A stretch of 64,000 bases of DNA from Persicitalea sp963716085 (GCA_963716085.1 OY970288.1:4092001-4156000); one strand, 5' to 3'. Counted from the stretch's first letter, positions 6,729 through 15,080 are shown. The notes: generated by a model from the letters alone, not told the origin. Made by a program: numbers and translations.

Positions 6729-9590
6729 CTACTCCCCGTTTCCGAAAGCCTTCGCTCTGAACTCCTTCACAACCTTCAACCAGAACATATCGCGTTCCTC
6801 GCGGGTAGAAGACCGGAATACAGACATATGTCTATCGTTCTTCTCTTCAAATAGGCTAATTTCTTTTGCTTTCAAGACTCCATTTTTTACGCCTAGCATC
6901 GACTCAGTCCAGTCACAGGGCCTAACAACGATGGGAACCACCGTCTTCCCCTTTTCCAAAGCCCGAGGAACTTCGGTTTTCATGATATAACCCGTGTTCA
7001 AAAAGTCTACGCTGATGAGACAGACCATGATATCGCACTCATCAATTTTGCGCTTCAATTCCGAATCCCATTCTCCACCCAAGGACAACTGACGGTCGTC
7101 GAAGGTAGATACTTTGTTTTCGTGAATCAGCGTGACCAGATGCTTTTTCAATTCATCTTTGTAAGATTCGTCATGCTGAGAGTAAGAGATGAAGATTTTT
7201 TTCATGGCTATTTCTTCTTTGGGTAAATATAATTTGAAATCGCCCCGTCGATATACGTAATTATCGTAAAACACAAGATAGCTTTCCTTTTGATTTTCCA
7301 AGCTCTCACTACTTCTAGTTTCGGCTATTCTGGGTTTTTTACCTTCTAATACACTAAATGGAATGTATGCTCCATTTGGGGCCTTCACAAGCTTGATGTA
7401 TTCGTAACATTTGATCGTATCCTCAATGACATCCATTATTTCCTGCACGAACATATCTGTCACCTGCTCTTTGGCGTAGCGGCATAAGGTGATCGTAGGT
7501 TTGGCTGCTTCGTCTTTACTATTTTCGCTTAATTTTGGCAGTTGGAATTCGAGCAAAAGGAAGCGTTTGCACTTTTCTTTTTCGTTGTACAACACCACTT
7601 TATTTTTCCACATCACGTACTTCCAACCCGCCTCGGGAATCGCTAGTGGAGGAGGATATGATGGGCTTTCAGCCTCCACGATTTCTTCGGATTGTTGAGA
7701 TTGTAGCAAGAAATCATAACAACTCCCGACCAACTCTGACAAAATATTACTATGGAAGTAATTCTCAAAACAGTACTTGACCAGTGGGGCATCGAAGCCG
7801 CTCAGAAATAGGAAATCGACGCTCTTTGGCACCAGAGGTTTGAGATACTGCGGTACCACGTAGCGGTCAGGCTGGTCTTTTACCTGAAAGATGATTTTGT
7901 GATGCAGCATGAAGCCAAGCATATAGTTCAGGTACATTCTAGCTTCCTCGGGAAGCCAACCTTTGGCATCCTGCTGCTGAAAATATCCACCTTTTTCGTT
8001 CCTCAGTGCGTTGATGTTTAGAATGCTATACATCCATTTTGTAAAGATGTTAAGGTCAGTAATCAGGTAATCTGTAAGTTCCTTTTGGAATGACACTTCC
8101 CTGTTAACCTCTTCATCTTGAAGTTCATCGAGGTAGTGGCAGGTTACCGAGTAGGCGAGAAAGGTGAAAACTTCACTAACCTCATATGGATGGAGAAATA
8201 TTTTTGCGTTTTCCATAAGCTCGTCAACACGCATCAATACCCCACCATTCTTTTTTTGCGCCTCGATTGCGTCTTCCAGATCAACGTATAGTTTTGCGCG
8301 TTTACGTTTGATCCGATGCTTGCTAATTAACCGCTCAATGCATTGCTTCGCTTCCTCGCGCTGCGTTTTACTGCCTTTTTTGAGACATATTCTTAAAAAG
8401 TCGTCTACTCCATGGATTTCTTTTAGTTTCTTGTTGTTGAGAGGGCGAATTTCTTCTCTTTTTCCATTATCAACATTCTGGTTGTGAACCATATATAGAT
8501 TCAATGCGTCCCCCTTCCAGCCTTTCTCTCTTTTCTCCTCCGTAGCATTATAATCCATAAAGTACTTTACTGCCCCCAGCCAGTAATCGATAGGATAAAT
8601 GTCTTCCAATTCTCTAGTATGCTTGTTATGGATCCTTTCAAAAGCATCAGGCTGATCATTTCCCCATAGTAGCAGGTAAATTGCAGCTTTGTTGAAAAGC
8701 GAGAAATGTACACTGTGGTAGTAGTCTTGCCCCCCAAAATCGATACCGATCACTTTTGTAGAGTCAGCGTGGTCTTCATCTTGAAAATCCCAGGTCTGGA
8801 TATTGACTCCGTGAGTACTGCCCTGGTTGGCATTCTCTTCTCCCGTAAGTAGATCAGCCAACGAGGTTTTACCAACCTGTGTGTTTCCCAAAAAAATCAG
8901 TCGGGCGGTGTAGATTTCTTTGGCATCCTCTTTGTTTAGCTTTCTTAGATATTTTCTTAGCTCTTCCAGACGCGTCTCATCGGTGAGTTTCTCGTTCTTT
9001 AAAAGCCCGGTAACAAACTCATCAAAACGGTTCCCCTCAGCTAGCAAATAGAAATTATCTTTCGCCTCTGCCAACGCCGCAGGTAGTGCGATAATCTGGT
9101 TGTTAGAGATATCTAAAAAGCGCAGCTCAGGAGCACTTGAACCCAGCGTGAATTCCGTAAGAAAATTGTTAGCTATTTCTATTTGTCTGAGCTCCGAGGG
9201 CCTTTTGGGAATGGAGAGCTGTATCAAAGCGCAATCGCTCAGAACTACTTTTTCAATATTCAGACAGCTTGAAATATCTACGTTCTTTAGATGTATGTTT
9301 TCTCGGGCGTCTAAAAATTTCAGAGCAGGAAGTGGGTGAGCTTTGAAATCAAGTTGAGTAAGTGAATTTCGGGCGATATGCAGTATTTCCAACGCGGATA
9401 CATTGTTGTTTTCTAGTATGTATGATAAATCTTTATCTGTAAGTTTAGCACCGGCAATGTTGAGGGCTAGCACTTGATTCTTATTGTCGATGCAGCAACG
9501 AATCTCACCATTACACACGCGCAGTTCGGCAAGGCGTTCAGGGTCTATAAGCCGAACTGGCTCGTAACCATGAGGAATGTTTAATATCAT
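6729..9590 (-). CDS. LRR-Roc-COR protein with C-terminal TIR domain (bacterial Roco)
   Basis: A 953-residue protein. Residues about 40-190 form short leucine-rich repeats (LxxLxLxxNxL pattern, e.g. LRFLDISNNQIIALP). The Roc GTPase follows, with P-loop GNTQVGKTS (235-243), switch II DFGGQDYYH (284-292) and a G4-like HNQNVD (369-374). A COR-like region runs to about 600, then a linker. The C-terminus from KKIFISYSQHDESY (797) to the end is a TIR domain with DDRQLSLGGEWD and a Glu in MKTEVPRAL (E873) at the usual NADase position. Known TIR effectors consume or convert NAD+ when triggered; LRR and Roc would act as sensor and switch (inference). It sits 70 bp downstream of a SUMF1-like gene on the same strand, in AT-richer DNA than its neighbours, suggesting transfer. 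Confidence 0.88.
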   Translation of the reverse strand: MILNIPHGYEPVRLIDPERLAELRVCNGEIRCCIDNKNQVLALNIAGAKLTDKDLSYILENNNVSALEILHIARNSLTQLDFKAHPLPALKFLDARENIHLKNVDISSCLNIEKVVLSDCALIQLSIPKRPSELRQIEIANNFLTEFTLGSSAPELRFLDISNNQIIALPAALAEAKDNFYLLAEGNRFDEFVTGLLKNEKLTDETRLEELRKYLRKLNKEDAKEIYTARLIFLGNTQVGKTSLADLLTGEENANQGSTHGVNIQTWDFQDEDHADSTKVIGIDFGGQDYYHSVHFSLFNKAAIYLLLWGNDQPDAFERIHNKHTRELEDIYPIDYWLGAVKYFMDYNATEEKREKGWKGDALNLYMVHNQNVDNGKREEIRPLNNKKLKEIHGVDDFLRICLKKGSKTQREEAKQCIERLISKHRIKRKRAKLYVDLEDAIEAQKKNGGVLMRVDELMENAKIFLHPYEVSEVFTFLAYSVTCHYLDELQDEEVNREVSFQKELTDYLITDLNIFTKWMYSILNINALRNEKGGYFQQQDAKGWLPEEARMYLNYMLGFMLHHKIIFQVKDQPDRYVVPQYLKPLVPKSVDFLFLSGFDAPLVKYCFENYFHSNILSELVGSCYDFLLQSQQSEEIVEAESPSYPPPLAIPEAGWKYVMWKNKVVLYNEKEKCKRFLLLEFQLPKLSENSKDEAAKPTITLCRYAKEQVTDMFVQEIMDVIEDTIKCYEYIKLVKAPNGAYIPFSVLEGKKPRIAETRSSESLENQKESYLVFYDNYVYRRGDFKLYLPKEEIAMKKIFISYSQHDESYKDELKKHLVTLIHENKVSTFDDRQLSLGGEWDSELKRKIDECDIMVCLISVDFLNTGYIMKTEVPRALEKGKTVVPIVVRPCDWTESMLGVKNGVLKAKEISLFEEKNDRHMSVFRSSTREERDMFWLKVVKEFRAKAFGNGE

Positions 9591-9660
9591 AAATTAAATC
9601 TAAAGCCAATTCGCATTCGGTAAGGGTATAGGAGAATAGTTAAAAAGAGAGGAGGGCTTA

Positions 9661-10359
9661 TTAGTATCGGAAAAGCCGAAACCCTGTTCCGAACTTTTGG
9701 TCACCAGAAGCAGCAAAGCAACTGGTCAGTACCTGAGAACCAGTCTCATAGAAGTTCCAACACCCGCCACGAATCATTCGATCCTTATTATTAATATTCT
9801 CTTCTTCCCAACTCTCGCGATGCTTCTCATCGCACCATTCCCAAACGTTCCCACTCATGTCATACAATCCCAGAAGGTTGGGCTCCTTTAGACCTACGGG
9901 TTGGGTCTGGTGATAGCTATTTTTCTCATACCAACCTACTTCATCAAGAATGTGACTTCCGCTGAAATTCCCAAATGCACTATGTTCAGTTGACGCAATC
10001 CCCTCTATCTCCCAGACATGGTTCCGGGCACAGTACTCCCACACCATTGTGCTAGGTAGGCGAAATTCTTTATCGTCGTTGTATTGATTAGTAGTCAGCT
10101 CATTTAGCTTCTCCAAAAACACCAGCACATCCTCCCAGTTATCCTGCTCCACTGGGCGATATTTTCCTTTGAAGTTAGAAGGATTTTTGTTCAACACTTT
10201 CTCATAAAGTTGTTGCGTTACAAGGTACTTGCCTGCATAGCAACCATTAGCGAAAGATACATCTATCCTATTCTGATATAAGAAAGAAGAGGTAGGCAGT
10301 TCTATCCAGATCAGCTCAGTGTAGGGCAAATCCGGGAAAGGCTTAATTGGATCAGGCAT
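9661..10359 (-). CDS. SUMF1/FGE-sulfatase-domain protein
   Basis: A 232-residue protein with the formylglycine-generating-enzyme fold: YLVTQQLYEKVLNKNPSNFK, LPSTMVWEYCARN, the hallmark GLYDMSGNVWEWCDE, and the closing GTGFRLFRY. No signal peptide is visible, so it is cytoplasmic. The paired cysteines of true FGE are not evident, so it is more likely a ligand-binding or scaffold member than a sulfatase-activating enzyme. It is the first gene of a two-gene unit with the LRR-Roco-TIR gene, 70 bp downstream. SUMF1-like domains are recurrent partners of TIR, caspase-like and NTPase proteins in bacterial conflict systems (family knowledge), which supports a sensor role. A dyad at 10423-10445 lies upstream. 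Confidence 0.85.
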   Translation of the reverse strand: MPDPIKPFPDLPYTELIWIELPTSSFLYQNRIDVSFANGCYAGKYLVTQQLYEKVLNKNPSNFKGKYRPVEQDNWEDVLVFLEKLNELTTNQYNDDKEFRLPSTMVWEYCARNHVWEIEGIASTEHSAFGNFSGSHILDEVGWYEKNSYHQTQPVGLKEPNLLGLYDMSGNVWEWCDEKHRESWEEENINNKDRMIRGGCWNFYETGSQVLTSCFAASGDQKFGTGFRLFRY

Positions 10360-10422
10360 AACGGAATAACTAAGTTGCTGGTTATTTAGTAAGATTTGTA
10401 TTTACGCACTCTTTTTACATTA

Positions 10423-10445
10423 TCACTGTATAAACAAGACAGTGA
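10423..10445. promoter_or_regulatory. Dyad upstream of the SUMF1-Roco-TIR unit
   Basis: TCACTGT (10423-10429) and ACAGTGA (10439-10445) form a perfect 7-bp inverted repeat with a 9-nt centre, 64 nt upstream of the SUMF1-like start. It could be an operator. The rest of 10360-10566 is AT-rich and shows no gene. Confidence 0.35.
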
Positions 10446-10566
10446 ATAGTTAACATTTACTGCGGCAAAACAGATATGGGTGAGTTGATAATTCTATTTT
10501 ATCATTTTTAAATCAATACGTTTCGACAAAATAGGGATGTATACAACTCTTACCAGCGAATGGTCG

Positions 10567-10833
10567 TCAAGCCATTTGAAAACGTCCATTCCTGATGTCT
10601 TCAATTTTGCTCAACAGTTCTGACAAAAGTTTCCGGTGCGCCATCCACTCGATGTAGTCGTCCCAGGCAGCGAAGTCCTCCGTTGTCGCTTGGTTGACGC
10701 TTTGCTCGAAGGTCTGAAAATCAGTCGAGTGTTTCTTTTCCAGGAAATTCAATTTCTCCTCGAGTACATGCTTCTGGGCGATGCAGTCCAGCAAAACCCA
10801 TTGGCCCACTTCTTTTTTCGACAGCGTATGCAT
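10567..10833 (-). CDS. Small hypothetical protein (antitoxin-like, orphan)
   Basis: An 88-residue acidic, helix-rich protein, MHTLSKKEVGQW to EDIRNGRFQMA. I recognise the layout (glutamate-rich helix, F-x-x-WDDYIEW-A core, closing DIRxGxFQ) from small proteins that often sit upstream of short toxin-like genes in Bacteroidota and Cyanobacteria, but I cannot name the family with confidence. No partner ORF follows within 200 bp, so it may be an orphan. ATG 10833 was preferred to the upstream TTG 10845. Confidence 0.55.
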   Translation of the reverse strand: MHTLSKKEVGQWVLLDCIAQKHVLEEKLNFLEKKHSTDFQTFEQSVNQATTEDFAAWDDYIEWMAHRKLLSELLSKIEDIRNGRFQMA

Positions 10834-10871
10834 GGCACGATTCAATTATTGATACTAACAAAGATAACGAA

Positions 10872-10940
10872 TCAAAACTCCAACTCTTTTCGCATTACCA
10901 CAAATTCCAAGTCTATCTTCGGCTCCCCAAAGCGTGGATC
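10872..10940 (-). pseudogene. Fragment of a GNAT acetyltransferase gene (3' end)
   Basis: The minus strand reads DPRFGEPKIDLEFVVMRKEL, then EF and a TGA stop (10874-10872). This matches the last 22 or so residues of the intact GNAT gene at 12165-12686 (DPRFGEPKTDLEFVVMRKAL) with a few substitutions, in the same orientation. No upstream part of the gene is present. The fic gene lies between the two copies. The reading frame and stop are preserved, so the fragment probably derives from a related gene copy rather than long decay. Confidence 0.75.
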
Positions 10941-10953
10941 GTGGATCATTCGA

Positions 10954-12045
10954 TCACCCAGCCATCAAATCCATCAGCCGATGATTGATGTAATAAATCT
11001 CCTTCCCTGTTTTCATCGGACGCAGAATACCTGCCTCCGCCAGCTTTTGTAAGTAGGCCGAAGCCGTCTGACGCTTGGCGATGCCCTTACTTTCCAGCGT
11101 CTTTATCTTGACGTAGGGGTAGCTGAAAATCACATCGCTGATGTCCCTGGCATTGGTATTGGGCAGAATTTCCCTGATTTGCTCCAAACTCTCCTCCTGT
11201 AGTCGAAAAATGCCCTTGATCTTTTCCAGCGTCAGCGCGGAGGTTTCGGCCACGGCCTCGACCATGAACAAAACCCACTCGCGCCATTTGCCTTCTTCCG
11301 TTACTTCCCTCAGGTGGCGGTAATAATCATTTTTATGATGAATGATGTACGAACTGAGGTAGAGAATGGGCAAAGTTAGCAAACCCTGCGCCACCAAATA
11401 CAGCACATTGAGAATACGCCCCGTGCGTCCGTTGCCGTCGCCGAAAGGGTGGATGGCTTCGAACTGGTAGTGGATCAGGGCCATTTTAACGAGCGGGTCC
11501 AAGTCGGACGTTTCGTTTTCGTTGATAAATTTTTCGAGACTGGCCAATTTGTTTCTGATGACGACCTCTCCTTCCGGCGGCGTGTAGATCACTCGGTTGG
11601 CGGCGGGGTTCATCAGCTTGGTACCCGCGTTGATTCTTACGCCCGCGTCGGTCTGCTTGAGTTGCTGCATGATCGCAATCAGCCCATTGGTCGTAATTAC
11701 ACCCCGCTTTTCGAGTTGATCGAATCCCTGGTAGAGCGCTTCCCGATACCAAAGTACTTCCTTGGTCGCGTGCGATACGCCTTGGTCTTCACGCGAAACA
11801 ACGGCCCGATACAGTTCGTCCTGGGTGGTGACGATGTTCTCGATCGCCGAGCTGTCCTTGCTTTCCTGTAAAATAATGGTATTGAGCAGCAGGTTTGGCT
11901 CGGGCAGCACCTGACAATAGCCTTTCAACTCAGCCAGGAGTCGATTGGCTTTCGTGGTAGTTCGCCATATTTCCCTGGTATCGAAGTCGGTTGCCGGGGG
12001 CAGATCGGGCAAATCGTTGAAGGGTGCTTCTCGGTCAAAACTCAT
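10954..12045 (-). CDS. Fic family protein (AMPylase-type) with C-terminal winged helix
   Basis: A 363-residue protein: Fic N-terminal region with the inhibitory helix motif SSAIEN (65-70, form [S/T]xxxE[G/N], so a class II autoinhibited Fic), the Fic core with HPFGDGNGR (199-207), and a C-terminal winged-helix-like segment (about 305-355). Fic enzymes usually transfer AMP from ATP onto hydroxyl side chains of target proteins; the target here is unknown. Three copies of CAAATCGACACG lie just upstream (12063-12136), which suggests the winged helix autoregulates the gene. The gene is flanked by two same-orientation copies of a GNAT 3' end, a sign of acquisition. Confidence 0.9.
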   Translation of the reverse strand: MSFDREAPFNDLPDLPPATDFDTREIWRTTTKANRLLAELKGYCQVLPEPNLLLNTIILQESKDSSAIENIVTTQDELYRAVVSREDQGVSHATKEVLWYREALYQGFDQLEKRGVITTNGLIAIMQQLKQTDAGVRINAGTKLMNPAANRVIYTPPEGEVVIRNKLASLEKFINENETSDLDPLVKMALIHYQFEAIHPFGDGNGRTGRILNVLYLVAQGLLTLPILYLSSYIIHHKNDYYRHLREVTEEGKWREWVLFMVEAVAETSALTLEKIKGIFRLQEESLEQIREILPNTNARDISDVIFSYPYVKIKTLESKGIAKRQTASAYLQKLAEAGILRPMKTGKEIYYINHRLMDLMAG

Positions 12046-12062
12046 GGTTTCGATAGGTTTAT

Positions 12063-12136
12063 CAAATCGACACGAAGATAGAACATGTTTATTTCACCCC
12101 CTACAAATCGACACGTTATTGGTACGTGTCGATTTG
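12063..12136. promoter_or_regulatory. Three-site operator array and promoter of the fic gene
   Basis: CAAATCGACACG occurs at 12063-12074 and 12104-12115, and its exact inverse CGTGTCGATTTG at 12125-12136. The last two form a perfect 12-bp inverted repeat with a 9-nt spacer. On the minus strand a -33-like TTTG (12104-12107) and a -7-like TATCTTCG (12073-12080), 23 nt apart, overlap the first two sites, so binding would block transcription of fic (ATG at 12045). Confidence 0.65.
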
Positions 12137-12164
12137 ATCGACATATGATTTAGGGAGAAACAAA

Positions 12165-12686
12165 TTATCCCAACGCCTTCCGCATCACCACAAACTCCAA
12201 GTCCGTCTTCGGCTCCCCAAAGCGCGGGTCACCCATCGGGAAGGGCCGCGTCTCGCCCGTGAGGGCGTAGCCGCGCCGCTCGTACCAGGCGATGAGTTCG
12301 GCGCGTTGCGAGATCACCGTCATTTCCACGGCCCGGCAGCCCAGCGAGCGGGCGTAGTTTTCGGCTTCCTGCAAGATTTTTTTGCCAAGACCCCGCGCCT
12401 GAATTTCCGGCGAAACAGTCAGCATTCCCAGGTACATCAGGTCGGCTTTTTTTTCGAGATAAACGCAGCCGATGAGGGCGTGGGTAGTTTCGTCGCGGTG
12501 CAGCAGAATAGTGGCGTCCGGCTTGGCGATGGTTTCGGCCAGGCTTTCCTCGCTCGTGCGGATGCCGCCGAGCAGGTCGGCCTCGGTCGTCCAGCCTTGG
12601 CGGGAGCTATCGCCCCGGTAGGCGCTGTTGATAAGGAACGTTAGTTCGGGGAGGTCGGTGTTGGTGGCGGGGATCACTTTATTCAA
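12165..12686 (-). CDS. GNAT family N-acetyltransferase
   Basis: A 173-residue single-domain GNAT with the acetyl-CoA binding motif A at LTVSPEIQARGLGKKIL (R/Q-x-x-G-x-G/A form) followed by AENYARSLGCRAVEM and WYERRGYALTGETRPF. It would acetylate a small molecule or peptide amine; the substrate cannot be inferred. The predicted start is TTG at 12686. With the upstream toxin gene repaired (see 12690-13040) that toxin's TGA would overlap this TTG as TTGA, supporting the start and an ancestral operon. The last 22 codons are duplicated at 10872-10940. Confidence 0.85.
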   Translation of the reverse strand: MNKVIPATNTDLPELTFLINSAYRGDSSRQGWTTEADLLGGIRTSEESLAETIAKPDATILLHRDETTHALIGCVYLEKKADLMYLGMLTVSPEIQARGLGKKILQEAENYARSLGCRAVEMTVISQRAELIAWYERRGYALTGETRPFPMGDPRFGEPKTDLEFVVMRKALG

Positions 12687-12689
12687 ATT

Positions 12690-13040
12690 TTACGCATACG
12701 TAACTTGTAAACTGTCAGGGTCGTAAAATGACCGGACAATTCGTCCAGACGTTCTGCAAGTAGTTGGGTCAATCTGGGTCAATCTGACTTTCATCAGATC
12801 GGTATCACTGAAATGGTACCGCAGGAATAATACACTTATTCCTTTTACATCGTGAGCGAAAACCCATTCTCCGAAGTCCTTATCTTCCGTCAATATAATT
12901 CGAGGCGGCGTCCGCGAGAGTTCAATGATTGCCTCGTCCGTAAGGCCCCGGTTTAGTTCAAATATCGAATAGACTTCGATACCGATTTCGCGAATGGCTT
13001 CGATGAGCGTATAGTCGATATTTTCGTCGGCTAAAATCAC
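12690..13040 (-). pseudogene. DUF5615 PIN-like toxin, C-terminus frameshifted by a 10-bp duplication
   Basis: The frame encodes 116 residues: MILADENIDYTLIEAIR and IILTEDKDFGEWVF are the DUF5615 (PIN-like) signatures with conserved acidic residues. After residue 90 the sequence stops resembling the family. The DNA holds a perfect tandem repeat GGGTCAATCT GGGTCAATCT (about 12766-12785). Removing one copy restores LTQLLAERLDELSGHFTTL, then TVYKLRMRKI and a TGA at 12683-12685, which is a family-like C-terminus. The gene starts with GTG overlapping the antitoxin stop (GTGA). The acidic core is intact, so a partly active product is possible. A sequencing or assembly error is the alternative. Confidence 0.7.
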
Positions 13041-13270
13041 GCCGCCGAATCGAGCATTTCCTCATTAGCCAGTACATCAGCCGCGTAGAATAGCACCGCA
13101 CTCACGTCGTCGGGTGTGATGTGAGGGTATATTTGAGTAAGGTCGGAAGGGGTGGCCCCCTCCGCCAACTTGCGAAGAATTATTTCCACCGTAATCCGGG
13201 TATTTTTTATAACGGGCTTGCCCAGCATGACCTCGTGATTGGAGGTAATCCTTTCCTGGTAGTTTTTCAT
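13037..13270 (-). CDS. DUF433 antitoxin
   Basis: A 77-residue protein typical of DUF433: RITSNHEVMLGKPVIKNTRITVEIIL followed by LAEGATPSDLTQIYPHITPDDVSAVLFYA, a small helix-turn-helix-like fold. DUF433 proteins are the usual antitoxin partners of DUF5615 PIN-like proteins. Its stop overlaps the toxin start by 4 nt, giving tight translational coupling. It is 92 bp downstream of purH on the same strand. Confidence 0.85.
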   Translation of the reverse strand: MKNYQERITSNHEVMLGKPVIKNTRITVEIILRKLAEGATPSDLTQIYPHITPDDVSAVLFYAADVLANEEMLDSAA

Positions 13271-13362
13271 AAATAAATATGCTCTAAAACAAGAAGTAAA
13301 TACTCAGTTTTTTGCTCTCGCCCTTCACTTTGCCTCTTTGTCGCTTTGCTCCTCCAAAAACC

Positions 13363-14898
13363 TTAATGCTTAAAATGCCGCACCCCCGTCGTCACCATCG
13401 CCACGCCGTTGGCGTCGCAGTAGGCGATGGAATCCTTGTCGCGGATGGAGCCGCCGGGCTGCACAACGGCGGTGATGCCCGCTTCTTTGGCGATTTCGAC
13501 GCAGTCGGAGAAGGGGAAAAAGGCGTCGGAGGCCATGACCGCACCTTGCAGGTCGAAGCCGAAGTTTCGGGCCTTGTCGATGGCCTGGCGCAGGGCGTCG
13601 ACGCGGGAGGTTTGGCCCGTGCCGCTGGCGAGGAGCTGCTTTTCTTTGGCCAGCACGATGGTGTTGGACTTGGTGTGCTTGCAAACTTTCGTCGCAAATT
13701 CCAGGGCGCTCAGTTCGGCGGCGGTCGGCTCTTTCTCCGTGACGGTCGTCATGTCGGCGGCGGTTTCGGTGACGTCGTCCTTGTCTTGTTGCAATACGCC
13801 GTTCAAGATCGTCTTGAACATTTCGCCGGGTAGCTGGAGCGGCTTGCGTTTCAGCAGAATACGGTTTTTCTTGGATTGCAGAATTTTCAGCGCGTCTTCC
13901 GAGTAGGCGGGCGCGATCAGAATTTCCATAAACAGCTTGTTCAACTCCTCGGCCGTTTCGGCGTTCACGTTGGTGTTGGTGATAATCACGCCGCCGAAGG
14001 ACGACACCGGGTCGCAGGCCAGCGCGTTGACGTAAGCCTGATAGGCCGTGTCGGCGGTGGCGATGCCGCAGGCGTTGGTGTGCTTGATGATGGCGAAGGT
14101 CGGCCCGGCGTCCTGGAATTCGTCGATCAGGCCCACGCAGGCATCCACGTCCACGAGGTTGTTGTACGAAAGTTCCTTGCCGTGCAGCTTGACAAACATG
14201 GCGTCCAAATCACCGTAAAACGTCGCATCCTGGTGCGGATTTTCGCCGTAGCGCAGCGTTTGGGAGGGAAGCTTTTCAAAGTCCCGTACGCTTTCCACGA
14301 CCGACGAATCGCCTTCCAAAAACCAACGGTTGATGGCCGTATCGTAGTGCGACGACACGCCGAAGGCCGCCGCCGCGTACTTGCGTCGGTCGGCCAGATC
14401 GGTTTTGCCTTCCTTTTGGGTTAAGAGATTCAGCGTATCGGCGTACTGGTCGCGCGACGATACGATGAGGGTGTCTTTAAAATTCTTGGCCGTGGCCCGA
14501 ATGAGCGCAATACCGCCGATGTCGATTTTCTCGATAATCTCGGCGGGTTTGGCATCCGAGGCGACGGTTTCCTCAAAGGGATAAAGATCCACCACCACCA
14601 TGTCCAAAGCCGGAATCTCGTACTCCGCCGCCTGCGCCTTGTCGCCCGCGTCGTCGCGGCGGTAGAGGATGCCGCCGAATACCACCGGGTGCAGCGTTTT
14701 GACGCGCCCGCCGAAGATGGACGGGTAGCCCGTCAGGCTTTCCACCGCCGTCACTGGAATATCCAGATTTTCGATAAAGGTTTGCGTACCGCCCGTCGAG
14801 TAAAGTTTCACGTCGTTCTTGTGCAAAAGCCGCACGAGCGGTTCGAGGCCTTCTTTGGAATAGACGGAAATGAGGGCGGAGGAGATTTTTTTGCGCAT
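13363..14898 (-). CDS. purH: Bifunctional AICAR formyltransferase / IMP cyclohydrolase
   Basis: A 511-residue protein catalysing the last two steps of purine synthesis: AICAR to FAICAR using 10-formyl-tetrahydrofolate, then ring closure to IMP. The N-terminal cyclohydrolase (MGS-like) domain shows LYSTGGTQTFIENLDIPVT and GGRVKTLHPVVFGGIL (63-77). The transformylase domain shows RYGENPHQ (216-223) and the catalytic KHTNACG (272-278), ending with ITAVVQPGGSIRDKDSIAY. Length and domain order are normal. It is monocistronic or leads the DUF433/DUF5615/GNAT string; the start is ATG 14898. Confidence 0.97.
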   Translation of the reverse strand: MRKKISSALISVYSKEGLEPLVRLLHKNDVKLYSTGGTQTFIENLDIPVTAVESLTGYPSIFGGRVKTLHPVVFGGILYRRDDAGDKAQAAEYEIPALDMVVVDLYPFEETVASDAKPAEIIEKIDIGGIALIRATAKNFKDTLIVSSRDQYADTLNLLTQKEGKTDLADRRKYAAAAFGVSSHYDTAINRWFLEGDSSVVESVRDFEKLPSQTLRYGENPHQDATFYGDLDAMFVKLHGKELSYNNLVDVDACVGLIDEFQDAGPTFAIIKHTNACGIATADTAYQAYVNALACDPVSSFGGVIITNTNVNAETAEELNKLFMEILIAPAYSEDALKILQSKKNRILLKRKPLQLPGEMFKTILNGVLQQDKDDVTETAADMTTVTEKEPTAAELSALEFATKVCKHTKSNTIVLAKEKQLLASGTGQTSRVDALRQAIDKARNFGFDLQGAVMASDAFFPFSDCVEIAKEAGITAVVQPGGSIRDKDSIAYCDANGVAMVTTGVRHFKH

Positions 14899-14919
14899 GG
14901 TTTTTTGGCTTTAAGCCGT

Positions 14920-15038
14920 AAGCTATAGGCTGTAGGCTAATCGTTCAATATATGTAAAAGGTAGGATTGCGTTTCTCAATCGGTAAACTTGAAGCCAACT
15001 CAAAGTGCTTACAGCATAAAGCCTACAGCCTGAAGCTT
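14920..15038. repeat. Inverted word-like repeat between purH and P450
   Basis: AAGCTATAGGCTGTAGGCT (14920-14938) and AGCCTACAGCCTGAAGCTT (15020-15038) are inverted with two mismatches in 19. Related words (GCCGTAAGC, GCTTACAGC) lie next to both arms. This is one of several families of low-complexity intergenic repeats in the window. It occupies most of the divergent purH/P450 gap. Confidence 0.5.
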
Positions 15039-15067
15039 CGTCAGACCCAAAGGTAACGCAAACTCCC

Positions 15068-15075
15068 TAACTTTG
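15068..15075 (+). promoter_or_regulatory. -7 element of the P450 gene, suggesting a leaderless mRNA
   Basis: TAACTTTG matches TAnnTTTG exactly and ends 5 nt before the ATG at 15081. Bacteroidota transcripts start about 5-8 nt after this element, so the mRNA would begin at or within a few bases of the ATG. No convincing -33 element is visible. Confidence 0.45.
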
Positions 15076-15080
15076 CCTTT

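Noticed and set aside
9661..10359. True sulfatase-activating formylglycine-generating enzyme
   Set aside because: No sulfatase gene is nearby and the paired active-site cysteines are not evident; the Roco-TIR neighbour suggests a conflict-system role instead.
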